Below, one piece after another: positions 8,268 to 17,073 of a stretch of 64,000 nucleotides of DNA. The notes beneath the pieces are model-generated. The model saw only the letters and a list, made by a program, of their open reading frames with translations, had not been told where the DNA came from and did not search any database. Origin of the DNA: Bacillus thuringiensis (GTDB taxonomy: Bacteria; Bacillota; Bacilli; Bacillales; Bacillaceae_G); the NCBI RefSeq assembly GCF_014932895.1, contig NZ_JACYOF010000002.1, positions 496,001 through 560,000 of the forward strand, in the 5' to 3' direction. Both the position numbers and the translations under genes were made by a program. Numbering within the stretch: the stretch's first letter is position 1; each line of letters starts with the position of its first letter.

Positions 8268-9227
8268 TTACTGTGTTACAGTCATAACCTGTCCACTACG
8301 ATCAACCATAATTTTCATTTTACCGTCTTGTGCGTTATATAGCCCTAATTTATGCAAGTCTTGTTTACATTCTTTTACGAAGAAAGGCAATGTGCGAATT
8401 TGATCGATATCAGAGCTCGTAATGAAATGAATTAAATGATGCGTCATTTCTTTTATATCATGAACAAGCTCTTCCTTTTCTCGCTTTAGCCGTTCATTTT
8501 CAGCTCGTAATACATGTAATTCGCTTTCGAGACCACGTACGTTCTTTTCATCATTTGAACGCCCAGCAGCTATGCTTGAAAGCTTATAAATACCTTCCAT
8601 AAACTGATGTAGTTCATCTTCTTTTCTTTCACTACACTGACTAATCGTTTCAAAATTATCAACGATACCAGATATAACTGTTACAAGACTTTTTTCATTC
8701 TCTGCATTTTGAAATTCTTTTCTTACTTCTTGCTTGTTTTCTTTTTTCATCTCAACGATTGGTTCTTTTACAGGTGTATATTTTCGTTTTCGTCCTGGTT
8801 TTTGTTTTTCAATATTTTCAAACGGTATTTCACGTTTTTTCAATTTATAATACGTATTTTGCAATTGACTTTCTGTTTTTGGAAAAAGATTTAGTTCATT
8901 TTTACTTACGTATTTTGAAATATTTAAAATGTTTAAACCGTGACGTTGACAAAATTGATACACTTCGTATAGTAACTCTAGCTCAGACTTCAGCCATGTA
9001 ACCTTTGATTTTTCATATGCTCGCATACCGCCATGTTTTTTTATATCTATTTGAAATAAAACCATTCTATTATGTAAATCGACTAATTCTTCATACTCCA
9101 CTCGGAATTGTTTCTCTATTTTTTTAAATTCCTCTTCTAGTTTCATATCGTTCATTTTATTATTTGACATGTTTTGTAAAAGATTTAATACATTAATTGC
9201 TGTGTGGTGATACATAATCTGTGCCAC
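8268..9227 (-). CDS. mogR: MogR-type motility gene repressor
   Basis: A 319-aa homologue of the Listeria motility repressor MogR, recognisable by the DNA-binding core: HGGMRAYEKSKVTWLKSELELL, then LFPKTESQLQNTYYKLKKREI and the basic KPGRKRKY minor-groove-type motif (about residues 70-165 in total). The C-terminal half is predicted coiled coil (LESELHVLRAENERLKREKEEL), likely for dimerisation. In Listeria, MogR binds TTTT-N5-AAAA upstream of flagellar genes; the B. cereus-group protein has a related role in motility. It converges on the flagellin genes and shares their terminator. Confidence 0.93.
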   Translation of the reverse strand: MAQIMYHHTAINVLNLLQNMSNNKMNDMKLEEEFKKIEKQFRVEYEELVDLHNRMVLFQIDIKKHGGMRAYEKSKVTWLKSELELLYEVYQFCQRHGLNILNISKYVSKNELNLFPKTESQLQNTYYKLKKREIPFENIEKQKPGRKRKYTPVKEPIVEMKKENKQEVRKEFQNAENEKSLVTVISGIVDNFETISQCSERKEDELHQFMEGIYKLSSIAAGRSNDEKNVRGLESELHVLRAENERLKREKEELVHDIKEMTHHLIHFITSSDIDQIRTLPFFVKECKQDLHKLGLYNAQDGKMKIMVDRSGQVMTVTQ

Positions 9228-9646
9228 TCCCCCTCATCCTTTCACAATTCTCATCTGACTCCCATGTCTTTTAAGAAAATAGCAATTTTTACATATCCAT
9301 ATTATAACATTTCGAAATTATCCGTCAAATAATAAACATATAAAAATGTATAGAAAGTATAGAAATAAAAATAGTCTTTTTAATTCAATATGTATAATTG
9401 CATATTAATTACATATAATTATATTATATGGTATTTTGGATGTATTTTCACCGAAAAAGTTTGCGTTACCACGAAATCTTACTAACATAATCCAAAGATA
9501 CGTTCTCTTATATTTTCAAATAAAAAAAGCCTACTACTTATTAATTAAACCAATCGACGATTCCCAAATAGAGATTATTCATACATACAGCCACAAACAC
9601 TCCAGAAACGTTTCATTTTTTCTGCCTATACAGGGTATAGAATGCT
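9228..9646. other. AT-rich intergenic region upstream of mogR
   Basis: No convincing gene. The stretch 9290-9440 is very AT-rich and should hold the mogR promoter, reading leftward. A plus-strand open frame (9436-9648) lacks a ribosome-binding site and resembles nothing recognisable. A near match to the Listeria MogR operator (TTTTAATTCAATA, one mismatch in the A block) lies near 9380, but no exact TTTT-N5-AAAA was seen. Confidence 0.5.
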
Positions 9647-9683
9647 AAAAAGGAACTAACCAGTACTACACATGGCTAGTTCC
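9647..9683 (+). repeat. Hairpin repeat unit
   Basis: GGAACTAACCA (9652-9662) pairs with TGGCTAGTTCC (9673-9683) with one mismatch. The loop and right arm (CACATGGCTAG) recur in the copy at 9964-9990. This is the first of three related units between mogR and cheV. Confidence 0.65.
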
Positions 9684-9714
9684 CTTCTCCCCACTAAAAG
9701 AATAGAGTTATAAA

Positions 9715-10010
9715 CCGGTTCTTCAAATCCTCACTCGAAGCCCCTCTTCTTCTACTTACCTAAAACTACTCCATATATCTGGCCTTACATCGCATGGACC
9801 TCTATTAAGCACTGACCACTTCCACATTTCGCTAAATCCTCTATTCCTGATAAATAGAAAAGCATTGTACACCGGCTCTTCAAACCCTCACTCGATGGCT
9901 CACTTCTCCTACTTACCTAAAACTACTCCATATATCTGGTCTTACATCGTATGGACCTCTATTAAGCACCGACCGCTCCCACACATGGCTAGATTCTCTA
10001 TTCCAGCAAA
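9715..10010 (+). repeat. Two-copy tandem repeat, about 157-bp period
   Basis: Two units begin at CCGGTTCTTCAAA (9715) and CCGGCTCTTCAAA (9872). They share long blocks such as ACTTACCTAAAACTACTCCA, TATATCTGG(C/T)CTTACATCG and TATTAAGCAC(T/C)GACC; by eye they differ at a minority of positions over about 130 bp. Each contains the dispersed AAGCACTGACC core (9807-9832 and 9964-9990). The region has no supported gene. Confidence 0.8.
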
Positions 10011-10031
10011 AAAGCGCTTTTCAAACCTCTT

Positions 10032-10940
10032 TTACAACACTAACTTATCAACTAAACCAATTAACTCTTGAATATCTGGTTTACTTACTTGCGCATTTGC
10101 TCCTACCGCTTCACCTTTATGGAATAATTCATTTGTAATTAATGAAGAGAAAATAATGACTGGTAAACGATTCATTACTTCACTATCCTTAACGACTTTC
10201 GTTAAATGATGTCCATCCATTTTTGGCATTTCAATATCAGTAATTAGCAAATGAATATGTTCAAACATTTTTTCCCCTTGCTCTTTTGCTAATTTTTCAA
10301 TTTGTGCTAACGCTTCTGCACCATTACTGAAGAAGTTCATTTTCGTATATCCAGCTGATGATAATGTTTCTTCTAGTATTTGGCGAAGCATCGCTGAATC
10401 TTCTGCAATATAAATAACTTTTTCAGCTCGATCTGTTTTTTGTTCTAAGCCTGAAAGTGATTTATTGTCATAACCAGTACCGCTAATTTCACATACAATT
10501 TTTTCATAATCTAATAGTAAAATGATTTTCCCATCTAGCTTTACAATACCAGATGTCGTTTCCTCTAATCCCATAGATAATGAAGCTGGTTCATCAATTT
10601 GTTCCCACGAAATACGTTGAATACGATGCACTTCATCAACGCGGAAAATAACTTTCATTTGGTTTAATTCTGAGATGATAAATTTCGTTTGATCAAGTGG
10701 CTTTGTTGACTTTAAATTAAGAGCCGTTGCTAAGTTAATAACAGGTAAAATTTCACCGCGTACTTGAACAACACCTTCAACTGCATGATGAGATTCTGGC
10801 ACAGTTGTAACAGGGAATGGATTAATGATTTCACGTACTTTCATTACATTGATACTAAATAGGTTTTCACCAACAGTATATGTGACAATCTCTAATTCAT
10901 TTGTTCCGCTTTCTAATAAAATACTTTGTGCTTGTGACAT
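10032..10940 (-). CDS. cheV: CheV, CheW-receiver coupling protein
   Basis: A 302-aa fusion of a CheW-like domain (about residues 15-155) and a receiver domain (about 172-300). In the receiver the acidic pair EDSAM is at 180-184, the phosphoacceptor aspartate is D235 in LLITDIEMPKMDG, and the KP motif is near the C-terminus. CheV couples chemoreceptors to CheA and adapts signalling by its own phosphorylation. It stands alone, separated from its upstream gene by a terminator and from mogR by a repeat-filled gap. Confidence 0.95.
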   Translation of the reverse strand: MSQAQSILLESGTNELEIVTYTVGENLFSINVMKVREIINPFPVTTVPESHHAVEGVVQVRGEILPVINLATALNLKSTKPLDQTKFIISELNQMKVIFRVDEVHRIQRISWEQIDEPASLSMGLEETTSGIVKLDGKIILLLDYEKIVCEISGTGYDNKSLSGLEQKTDRAEKVIYIAEDSAMLRQILEETLSSAGYTKMNFFSNGAEALAQIEKLAKEQGEKMFEHIHLLITDIEMPKMDGHHLTKVVKDSEVMNRLPVIIFSSLITNELFHKGEAVGANAQVSKPDIQELIGLVDKLVL

Positions 10941-11000
10941 AAAGGTGTCGCTCCCCTTCCATTAATTCCGTATATCTAATTATTAAGCTTTATTAAACCA

Positions 11001-11036
11001 AAAAAGTCAACTACCTATATAAAAAATATAGATAGT
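11001..11036 (-). terminator. Intrinsic terminator after the FliG-like gene
   Basis: On the minus strand GACTATCTATAT pairs, with a G-U and a small bulge, with ATATAGGTAGTTGAC, followed by TTTTTT. It isolates cheV from the gene upstream. Confidence 0.65.
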
Positions 11037-11064
11037 CGAATGATTCATCTATTTAAAAAGACGC

Positions 11065-11550
11065 TTAATCTTGTATAAACGATGCAAGTGCCTCTAGTAA
11101 TACTTCTTGTGCTCCTACAATTTCTGTCGGCATTGCTTCCCATTTTTTCGAAAGCTCCGTTTCTACTCTTATTCTTAGCTCTGGATTCATTTCTTCTAGC
11201 ACATATTCTTTCGTCGCTATATCAACATCAAGTAGTGCAAGTGCATATAGTTCCGGGTCGTTTATTCTTTTAAATAACTGTTTCAGTATTGCCGGCGCTA
11301 TATGTTTTAATTTTTCAATATGAAGTTCCTTATCCGAAAATAGTAACTCATATTGAATAAACGTAACATTTTCTTTCATCACTTTAAAATAACAATTATT
11401 TTTTTTATCATTCACAAAATAACCATTCGGATCTGCAATAATACTCTCCACTTTACGAATTAAATCCGGCAAACTACCCGCCGCCATTACAGTTCGCTGC
11501 TCAACCTCACTTGGCGAAATGAATGTAACGCGATACTTATTCTGCGCCAT
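11065..11550 (-). CDS. Small protein with a FliG C-terminal-like motor domain
   Basis: A protein of about 161 aa with no assigned name. Its second half (about residues 90-160) resembles the FliG torque domain: LKQLFKRINDPELYALAL, then IATKEYVLEEMNPELRIRVE, then GAQEVLLEAL, echoing FliG's helix pattern ELAKALKGA/REKIFKNMSKR/EEAQQKI. The N-terminal half is unassigned. Start is ambiguous: GTG at 11559 or ATG at 11550; the ATG is taken as more likely. It lies downstream of the flgE cluster, after a repeat-rich gap, and before cheV. A role at the switch is inference. Confidence 0.7.
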   Translation of the reverse strand: MAQNKYRVTFISPSEVEQRTVMAAGSLPDLIRKVESIIADPNGYFVNDKKNNCYFKVMKENVTFIQYELLFSDKELHIEKLKHIAPAILKQLFKRINDPELYALALLDVDIATKEYVLEEMNPELRIRVETELSKKWEAMPTEIVGAQEVLLEALASFIQD

Positions 11551-11913
11551 CCTCCTCACCTCTCCTTTTATAGAAATTCAGTCTAATTGTATACTATAAA
11601 TTTAAGCCTATTTCCTATCACTGCTTCTAGACTTGGATAAACCCTACCGTCAAAGAGTGAAGAAGCACCGACCAACACTTAGTTTTCAACTTCTTCAACT
11701 ACCTTAGAACCACTCGATATCTCTGGTCTTATAACATGCGAGCCACTTATAGGCACTAACCGCTACCACACATCGCTTAAATCTTCTTAAACTACTCTAG
11801 TAAACTCTATATCTCTGTCCTTACACACCAGTCGAGCATCCTCATAAGCACTGACCGCTACCACATACCGCCAGGTCCTCTCTCAAACCATGAAAAAGGG
11901 CTTTTAAAAGCTT
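11551..11913. repeat. Intergenic gap filled with dispersed repeat copies
   Basis: No gene is supported. Three repeat cores lie here: AAGCACCGACCAACACTT (11663-11680), GGCACTAACCGCTACCACAC (within 11751-11778) and AAGCACTGACCGCTACCACA (within 11846-11872). The last two sit in units of about 94-bp period, each preceded by a TATCTCTG(G/T)(T/C)CTTA block. The promoter of the FliG-like gene should lie between 11560 and 11640. Confidence 0.65.
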
Positions 11914-12249
11914 TTAAGAACTTTTCAGTAACTCGATGTTATTGAACCAAAACGCAATTTGCTGATCCGTAATCCCTGATAGCGTAACAAAAAACTCACG
12001 GCACTTCATCTCGTCCTTAAACAGTTGATACTTCCAAACAGCATCACTACCCACGCTTACGAAATAAAATTCATGAATACGGCCAATGATTGCTTGTTTT
12101 TCACCAAATGAATACGGGGGCACTTGCTTAATTTCAAATTGATCCGGTAAATATACATGCTCTTCTCGTTCCATTTTTAACACTTGCTCGGCAAGCTCAC
12201 GTTTATTTTCGAAAAAAGGCAATTGTAAAATTCGCTCTTGTCTTGTCAT
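11914..12249 (-). CDS. Hypothetical protein at the end of the flgE cluster
   Basis: A 111-aa soluble protein without recognisable family. It is acidic to neutral with scattered aromatics (YSFGEKQAIIGRIHEFYFVSVGSD, residues 46-69) and no membrane segment or signal. It lies 49 bp after flgE on the same strand, so it is probably cotranscribed with the hook genes. A hook-assembly or chaperone-like role is possible but unsupported. Confidence 0.7.
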   Translation of the reverse strand: MTRQERILQLPFFENKRELAEQVLKMEREEHVYLPDQFEIKQVPPYSFGEKQAIIGRIHEFYFVSVGSDAVWKYQLFKDEMKCREFFVTLSGITDQQIAFWFNNIELLKSS

Positions 12250-12298
12250 ACGAATAAAAAACCCTTTCTACTACATTACAATTTTTCTTTATGATATA

Positions 12299-13522
12299 TT
12301 ATCTAATTAAATTTACAACTTCATTTAATACTTCATCTGACACTTTAATTACTTTCGCATTTCCTTGGAATCCGCGTTGATACAGCATTAAATCTACGAA
12401 TTCTGCGGATAAATCTACGTTCGCAGCTTCTTGTGCAGCCCCACGTACTTTACCTGCACCGTTTTGACCTGATGCACCAAGTGCTAAAATACCAGTTGTA
12501 TTCGTCGCTGTATAGTTACCATTACCTGTTTTCATTAGGCCGCCTTCGTTCGGGAACATCGCAACGGCTAATTGGCCAGCAGATTTCATACTTCCATCAG
12601 AGTATTTTACCATCACATATCCACCGTCAGCAATAAAGCAATCTTTTACAGTTGCCGCTGCTCTACCATCTACTTCTGTAACTGATAATGTTTTATCTGT
12701 CGGATGATTTGTTAATTTACTAAAATCTAATTTTATTGTTCCGCCATCAAACGGAATAGATGCCCCAGGGTTTTGCTGATTCGGATTTCCTACTGCATCA
12801 AACGTCATTTTACCAGTTGCACCTTTAACATCTTCAAATGTTGTTGCTTTTTTCGAATCATTACGCATTTGTACTTTATATGTATAATTATGTTCACTAT
12901 CTTGTTTAAACTCTACACGCATTGTCCATGTATTACCGGCATTATCATATACAGGCAAATCTTGTGTAATTTGTTTTGCATCAGTTGGAATATTTCCTTT
13001 AATTGTTCCTTTCGATGTTCGAATACCACCAATTGCTGTTCCCATTGGAATTTGCAACGGTCCTGGAATTCCAGATAAATCAACTTCACCAGTTGCCTCA
13101 TTTGCAGGGTATGCAAATACGTATTGACCTTCAGTATTCGTAATATAGTAATCTGAAGATATCCCAAACGTACCTTTACGAGTAAATTCCATATTTCCGC
13201 CTTTTGAATCACCTACAACGAAGAAGCCATTGCCTTCCATTGCTGCTTGTGTTTTGCCACCTGTTAACGTAATCGTACCATCACTATAATCTGTAACCGT
13301 ACCACTCATTTTCACACCGTTACCAATACTTTTCGGATTCGTTCCTGCGTATTTACCGTCACCTTTTGCACCAATTGAGTTGTTATATAGTAAATCATCA
13401 AACATTGCTTTTTGTTTCTTATAACCAACTGTTTGTGCATTGGCAATATTATTTGAAGTTACACTTAATGCATTTTGTGTTGCATTCATTCCTGTAATAC
13501 TTGTATATAACGCTTTAATCAT
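12299..13522 (-). CDS. flgE: FlgE, flagellar hook protein
   Basis: Hook subunit of 407 aa. The N-terminus MIKALYTSITGMNATQNALS with SNNIANAQTVGYKKQKAMFDD is the conserved rod/hook motif, and the C-terminus ends in the matching helix (AAQEAANVDLSAEFVDLMLYQRGFQGNAKVIK split across 375-400). The length between these is right for FlgE rather than the shorter FlgG/FlgF. It follows flgD by 16 bp, as expected for a hook and its cap. Confidence 0.93.
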   Translation of the reverse strand: MIKALYTSITGMNATQNALSVTSNNIANAQTVGYKKQKAMFDDLLYNNSIGAKGDGKYAGTNPKSIGNGVKMSGTVTDYSDGTITLTGGKTQAAMEGNGFFVVGDSKGGNMEFTRKGTFGISSDYYITNTEGQYVFAYPANEATGEVDLSGIPGPLQIPMGTAIGGIRTSKGTIKGNIPTDAKQITQDLPVYDNAGNTWTMRVEFKQDSEHNYTYKVQMRNDSKKATTFEDVKGATGKMTFDAVGNPNQQNPGASIPFDGGTIKLDFSKLTNHPTDKTLSVTEVDGRAAATVKDCFIADGGYVMVKYSDGSMKSAGQLAVAMFPNEGGLMKTGNGNYTATNTTGILALGASGQNGAGKVRGAAQEAANVDLSAEFVDLMLYQRGFQGNAKVIKVSDEVLNEVVNLIR

Positions 13523-13538
13523 AACGTATGTACACTCC

Positions 13539-14117
13539 TTATGAATTTGTAGTATTTACTTCTTCAGTTACTTTTTGATCATCCTTCTTTGCGTCCTCTG
13601 GATTCGTTTCTCCAATCGGTTTATCAGACACTCTTTCAACGAAACGAAGGGACACAACTTTGTTATCAATAACGAGCTGCACATCGTTATTTTCCGCAAG
13701 ACGAACTGTCTCTACTTGACCAGTTACTTTGTTTCCTTCGCCGTCAACGCCTCTTACGTACTTCCCTAAAAACTTCATGCCACCATCAAGCGCTGTCGAA
13801 TACATCGTCGTTCTTAAAGAGTCAACTGCTTTTGTCATATTTTGCACTTGCTCCATAAGAGATAACTGCGCTGTCTGGTTCATCATTTGATTCATATCCA
13901 TTGCATTAAATGGATCTTGATGTTGGAAACTTGATAAAAACAATTTTAGGAAATCATCTTTCCCCATTATCCCAGGAGTCTTTTGCTCTCCTGCTGAAAC
14001 TCCGTTTGTTTGTTGAACTGGCGATTGTACACCATTAACAGATGCGTTTTTTGCTTGCGCTCCTGCTTGTAACGGAATATGATTTGTACTCGTTGTATTT
14101 AACCCAACTGTTGGCAC
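13539..14117 (-). CDS. flgD: FlgD, hook capping protein
   Basis: Scaffold that caps the growing hook, 192 aa. The family's N-terminal segment is clear: MGKDDFLKLFLSSFQHQDPF (51-70) followed by NAMDMNQMMNQTAQLSLMEQ. The C-terminal half is short. Translation starts at a GTG (14117) after GGAGG with good spacing, 3 bp after the fliK stop. Confidence 0.95.
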   Translation of the reverse strand: MPTVGLNTTSTNHIPLQAGAQAKNASVNGVQSPVQQTNGVSAGEQKTPGIMGKDDFLKLFLSSFQHQDPFNAMDMNQMMNQTAQLSLMEQVQNMTKAVDSLRTTMYSTALDGGMKFLGKYVRGVDGEGNKVTGQVETVRLAENNDVQLVIDNKVVSLRFVERVSDKPIGETNPEDAKKDDQKVTEEVNTTNS

Positions 14118-14120
14118 GCT

Positions 14121-15248
14121 TTATTCCTCCAATAATCCCGCAAATTCTTTTGATTGTTGTTTCTCATGTTGCGTACTTGCTAATTTCTGTTTTTGCCTTT
14201 GTTCTTGTTCTCGCTGTTCTTTACGGTTTTCATCCTTATCAGAATAGCTAATTTGAATATTAATTTCTTTTTCTTTTAACTTTAGCCTCAATTCATCAAA
14301 AATGATTTCAACACGTTTTTTCGCATCGTGTTTTTCCATTTCTACGTGAACATCAATTTGGTCTCCATGCTTTTTCATAAATACAGTTAACGTACCAAAT
14401 TTTTCTGGATTTAACTGGAATAAAACACGTTCTTGTTTCACTACAAATTTTTGCAGTGCTTCTACTTGCGCTTCCATTTTCTTTCCTAAGTCAGGTAACG
14501 TAACCTTCTCAGCGACACGATTTGATTTTCCGATTTGCTCCGTACTCGTTGCTTTATTTAATAATTCCGCACCCGTTGAACTCGAATTGTTTAACGAATC
14601 GACTTCTGGCACCTCTACCTTCACATCATCGCTCTCTGATTTCAGAAGATCTACATCTTTAGGCTCTTCTTGTTTCTTTGCAATATTACAAGTTTCTGTT
14701 TCTACAACTTTCAAAGCCTGCATCGTTTGCTCCGGCATCGTCACTTTTTCTAAAGCCATTTGCATTGTATCTTCTAAACATATGGCATTTTTAATATTCA
14801 TGTTTGAAAGGAGCTCTTGTAATTGTTGTAATTCAGCTGCAGGCAATTCGTTAAGTTTTATATTTCCGTATTCTTTATACAGCCCTTGTATTTTTTGTAT
14901 GTATTGATATAACAATTCTGGCTGCACACGTAATTGCTCAATGGCAACCATTTGCTCAGATACAGCTAATAATAACTGTTCGGTCTCTTTTTTTTCTTCT
15001 TTCTTTACAATTGGCTCCTCTTTCTTTACCGATTGTTTAGAAAGAATATATTCTTTCTTCTCTTCTTTCGGTGCTTCTTCTTGTTTTGTTTTCTCCGTTT
15101 TCGGCTGTTTTTTATTCTCCATTCTCATCGTATAATCAAATGAAGAATTTTCATCTTTTGATTGTATTTCTAGCCCTTTTTCTTTTTGCGGAGGTAAACT
15201 TTGTTGCACCGGTAATACAGACTGTATCACTACATTCACCTCATCCAT
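14121..15248 (-). CDS. fliK: FliK, hook-length control protein
   Basis: A 375-aa protein with a low-complexity E/K/Q-rich N-terminal two thirds and a C-terminal Flg_hook domain (about 275-345): LNPEKFGTLTVFMKKHGDQI and VEIIFDELRLKLKEKEINIQ. It acts as the secreted ruler and talks to FlhB. The first ATG overlaps the fliJ stop, but a GTG at 15230 has a better Shine-Dalgarno (GAGGTG, 6-nt spacing), so the true protein may be six residues shorter. Confidence 0.9.
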   Translation of the reverse strand: MDEVNVVIQSVLPVQQSLPPQKEKGLEIQSKDENSSFDYTMRMENKKQPKTEKTKQEEAPKEEKKEYILSKQSVKKEEPIVKKEEKKETEQLLLAVSEQMVAIEQLRVQPELLYQYIQKIQGLYKEYGNIKLNELPAAELQQLQELLSNMNIKNAICLEDTMQMALEKVTMPEQTMQALKVVETETCNIAKKQEEPKDVDLLKSESDDVKVEVPEVDSLNNSSSTGAELLNKATSTEQIGKSNRVAEKVTLPDLGKKMEAQVEALQKFVVKQERVLFQLNPEKFGTLTVFMKKHGDQIDVHVEMEKHDAKKRVEIIFDELRLKLKEKEINIQISYSDKDENRKEQREQEQRQKQKLASTQHEKQQSKEFAGLLEE

Positions 15249-15651
15249 TCATACACATTTTTAAATCAAGAAGCATTTTTTCTTCTAGCTTTTCTTGCGC
15301 TTTTGCAAGCTTCTTACAATCTTCTTGATACATTTCATCAATGACACGTTCTTTTTCTTTTACTTGTTCTAAAAGGCTTTCGTTTTTTTGAATAAAACCT
15401 TCTGTTTTTTTTATTTTTCTATTCCATTCTTCTATTCTTTCAGGAGAAAACGTATGTGAAGAAAGCATGCCAGCCATAATACGTTGCCCAGTTTGTACGA
15501 CTTTACTACGTGATTTCACAACATATAAATCATATTCTTTTTTTTGTTCTATTTTTCTTTTTTCAGCTGTTAATTCATACACTTCTTTCAAGATCTGTTC
15601 TTTTTCTTGATTTATTTGCAATTTTATCGTGTCGTACTGCTGCTTATCCAC
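15241..15651 (-). CDS. fliJ: FliJ-like export chaperone, coiled coil
   Basis: A 136-aa protein predicted to be almost entirely helical coiled coil, rich in K, E and Q, with no hydrophobic segment. Size, charge pattern and position between fliI and fliK match FliJ, the ATPase-associated export chaperone. FliJ is poorly conserved at sequence level, so context carries the call. Start is a GTG at 15651. Unusually it is separated from fliI by 117 bp that contain a terminator. Confidence 0.8.
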   Translation of the reverse strand: MDKQQYDTIKLQINQEKEQILKEVYELTAEKRKIEQKKEYDLYVVKSRSKVVQTGQRIMAGMLSSHTFSPERIEEWNRKIKKTEGFIQKNESLLEQVKEKERVIDEMYQEDCKKLAKAQEKLEEKMLLDLKMCMNG

Positions 15652-15734
15652 CTGTTTTCATAGCCCCTTCCTATTATAACGCTCTCTTTTTCTATTATAT
15701 AGTTTTTTTCCAAAAAAATCTGTGAAATATTAAA

Positions 15735-15769
15735 AAACAAAAAAATAAGACCTCCGGGCATGAGGTCTT
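15735..15769 (-). terminator. Intrinsic terminator directly after fliI
   Basis: On the minus strand AAGACCTC pairs with GAGGTCTT around a 7-nt loop (arms 15747-15754 and 15762-15769) and is followed by ATTTTTTTG. The right arm reaches the fliI stop codon. It interrupts the fliI-fliJ order that is usually continuous. Confidence 0.85.
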
Positions 15770-17073
15770 TATACTATATGGTGCATCGCTTGAACAATAT
15801 CATCAAATTGGAAGCTATCCGATCGACCTTGTTTTAAAAACGTATTTATACCTTCTACTTTATTTTTACATTCAAAAATATAAGCATTTTCTTCATTTTC
15901 TTGAATCGTTCCTAATTTAAAATACAATTCATTTTCTTTATAAATAGATAAAATTTTTCTCATTTCATTTGCAAGTTGCCAATGGTTAGGCGACACGATT
16001 TCTTCCATAATCCTACTTACTGAATCTAACACTGAAATGGCAGGATAATGACTAAGCGTTGCAAGTTCACGCCTTAATACAATATGACCATCTAAAATAC
16101 CACGCGCTAAATCTGGTACTGGACCGTTTAAATCGTCTCCATCAACGAGTACCGTGTAAATACCCGTTATAGATCCCTTTTGCGTTTTCCCAGATCGCTC
16201 TAACAGCTTCTTCATATAGCTTTCCATTAACAGTGTTTTACCACCGATCGGTAACTCTTTCACTGCAATATCAACGCTTCTGCGCGCATCAGCAAAACGA
16301 GTAACAGAGTCCATCATGAGTAGTACGTTATTGCCTTGATCACGGAAGTATTCAGCAATAGACGTTGCAAGCTTTGCCGCGCGAAGTTGCATCAGGTGAC
16401 TTTCATCTGACGTCGCTACAACAACGACGCTTTTCCTCATACCTTCGTCACCTAGTTCTTTTCGAATAAAGTCTTTTACTTCTCGGCCCCGTTCTCCTAC
16501 TAAACTAATAACGTTAATATCAGCTTTTGCGTTTTTTGCAATCATTCCAAGTAAAGTAGATTTACCAACACCTGATCCAGCGAAAATACCAATCTTTTGA
16601 CCGATACCAATTGTTAGCATAGAATCAATTGATTTTATTCCCGTTTCAAACACATCGGTGATTTCTTCACGTTCAAATGCATGAATAGGCGGCGCATCTA
16701 GTTTTATTTTCTGTAATGGAATGTTTTCAGCATCCTCATTTAACACCTCGCCATTTGCACTTAACACTTTTCCGAGCAAATGATTACCACGAGGTATGAC
16801 AACATCTTCTGCGACTAGCGTAACTGAATCTCCGTAACATACTTTTTCTGTCTGTTCAAACGGGAGTAACATATTATTCTCTTTTTCAATCGCAATTACT
16901 TCACATAAGACACTATGTTCTCCAACGAGACAAACATCTCCAATTTTAGCTTTTGGTCCTTTCGCTACGAAAAACTGCTCTTGCACACTATGAACTTTAC
17001 CGATTTTCGTATAAAACGGTGTTTCGATAAACGTATTCCACTTATTATGTTCATTTATGAGCTTGTTGTTCAT
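15769..17073 (-). CDS. fliI: FliI, flagellar export ATPase
   Basis: The 434-aa F1-beta-like ATPase that powers or primes flagellar export. Walker A GSGVGKST is at residues 166-173, the Walker B region reads NVLLMMDSVTRFADA, and the family signature PIGGKTLLMESYMKKLLERS follows. The ATG overlaps the fliH stop in ATGA form, so the two are coupled. Its stop codon is embedded in a terminator hairpin. Confidence 0.97.
   Translation of the reverse strand: MNNKLINEHNKWNTFIETPFYTKIGKVHSVQEQFFVAKGPKAKIGDVCLVGEHSVLCEVIAIEKENNMLLPFEQTEKVCYGDSVTLVAEDVVIPRGNHLLGKVLSANGEVLNEDAENIPLQKIKLDAPPIHAFEREEITDVFETGIKSIDSMLTIGIGQKIGIFAGSGVGKSTLLGMIAKNAKADINVISLVGERGREVKDFIRKELGDEGMRKSVVVVATSDESHLMQLRAAKLATSIAEYFRDQGNNVLLMMDSVTRFADARRSVDIAVKELPIGGKTLLMESYMKKLLERSGKTQKGSITGIYTVLVDGDDLNGPVPDLARGILDGHIVLRRELATLSHYPAISVLDSVSRIMEEIVSPNHWQLANEMRKILSIYKENELYFKLGTIQENEENAYIFECKNKVEGINTFLKQGRSDSFQFDDIVQAMHHIV

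Noticed and set aside
9436-9648. Plus-strand 70-codon frame upstream of the repeat block
   Set aside because: No ribosome-binding site, AT-driven composition, and its end runs into the repeat region; no recognisable motif.
9865-10071. Plus-strand frame antisense to the cheV end
   Set aside because: It is translated from the tandem repeat and overlaps cheV on the other strand; no ribosome site.
9647-11890. CRISPR-like array
   Set aside because: Repeat units are long, imperfect and irregularly spaced with no uniform spacers and no cas genes.
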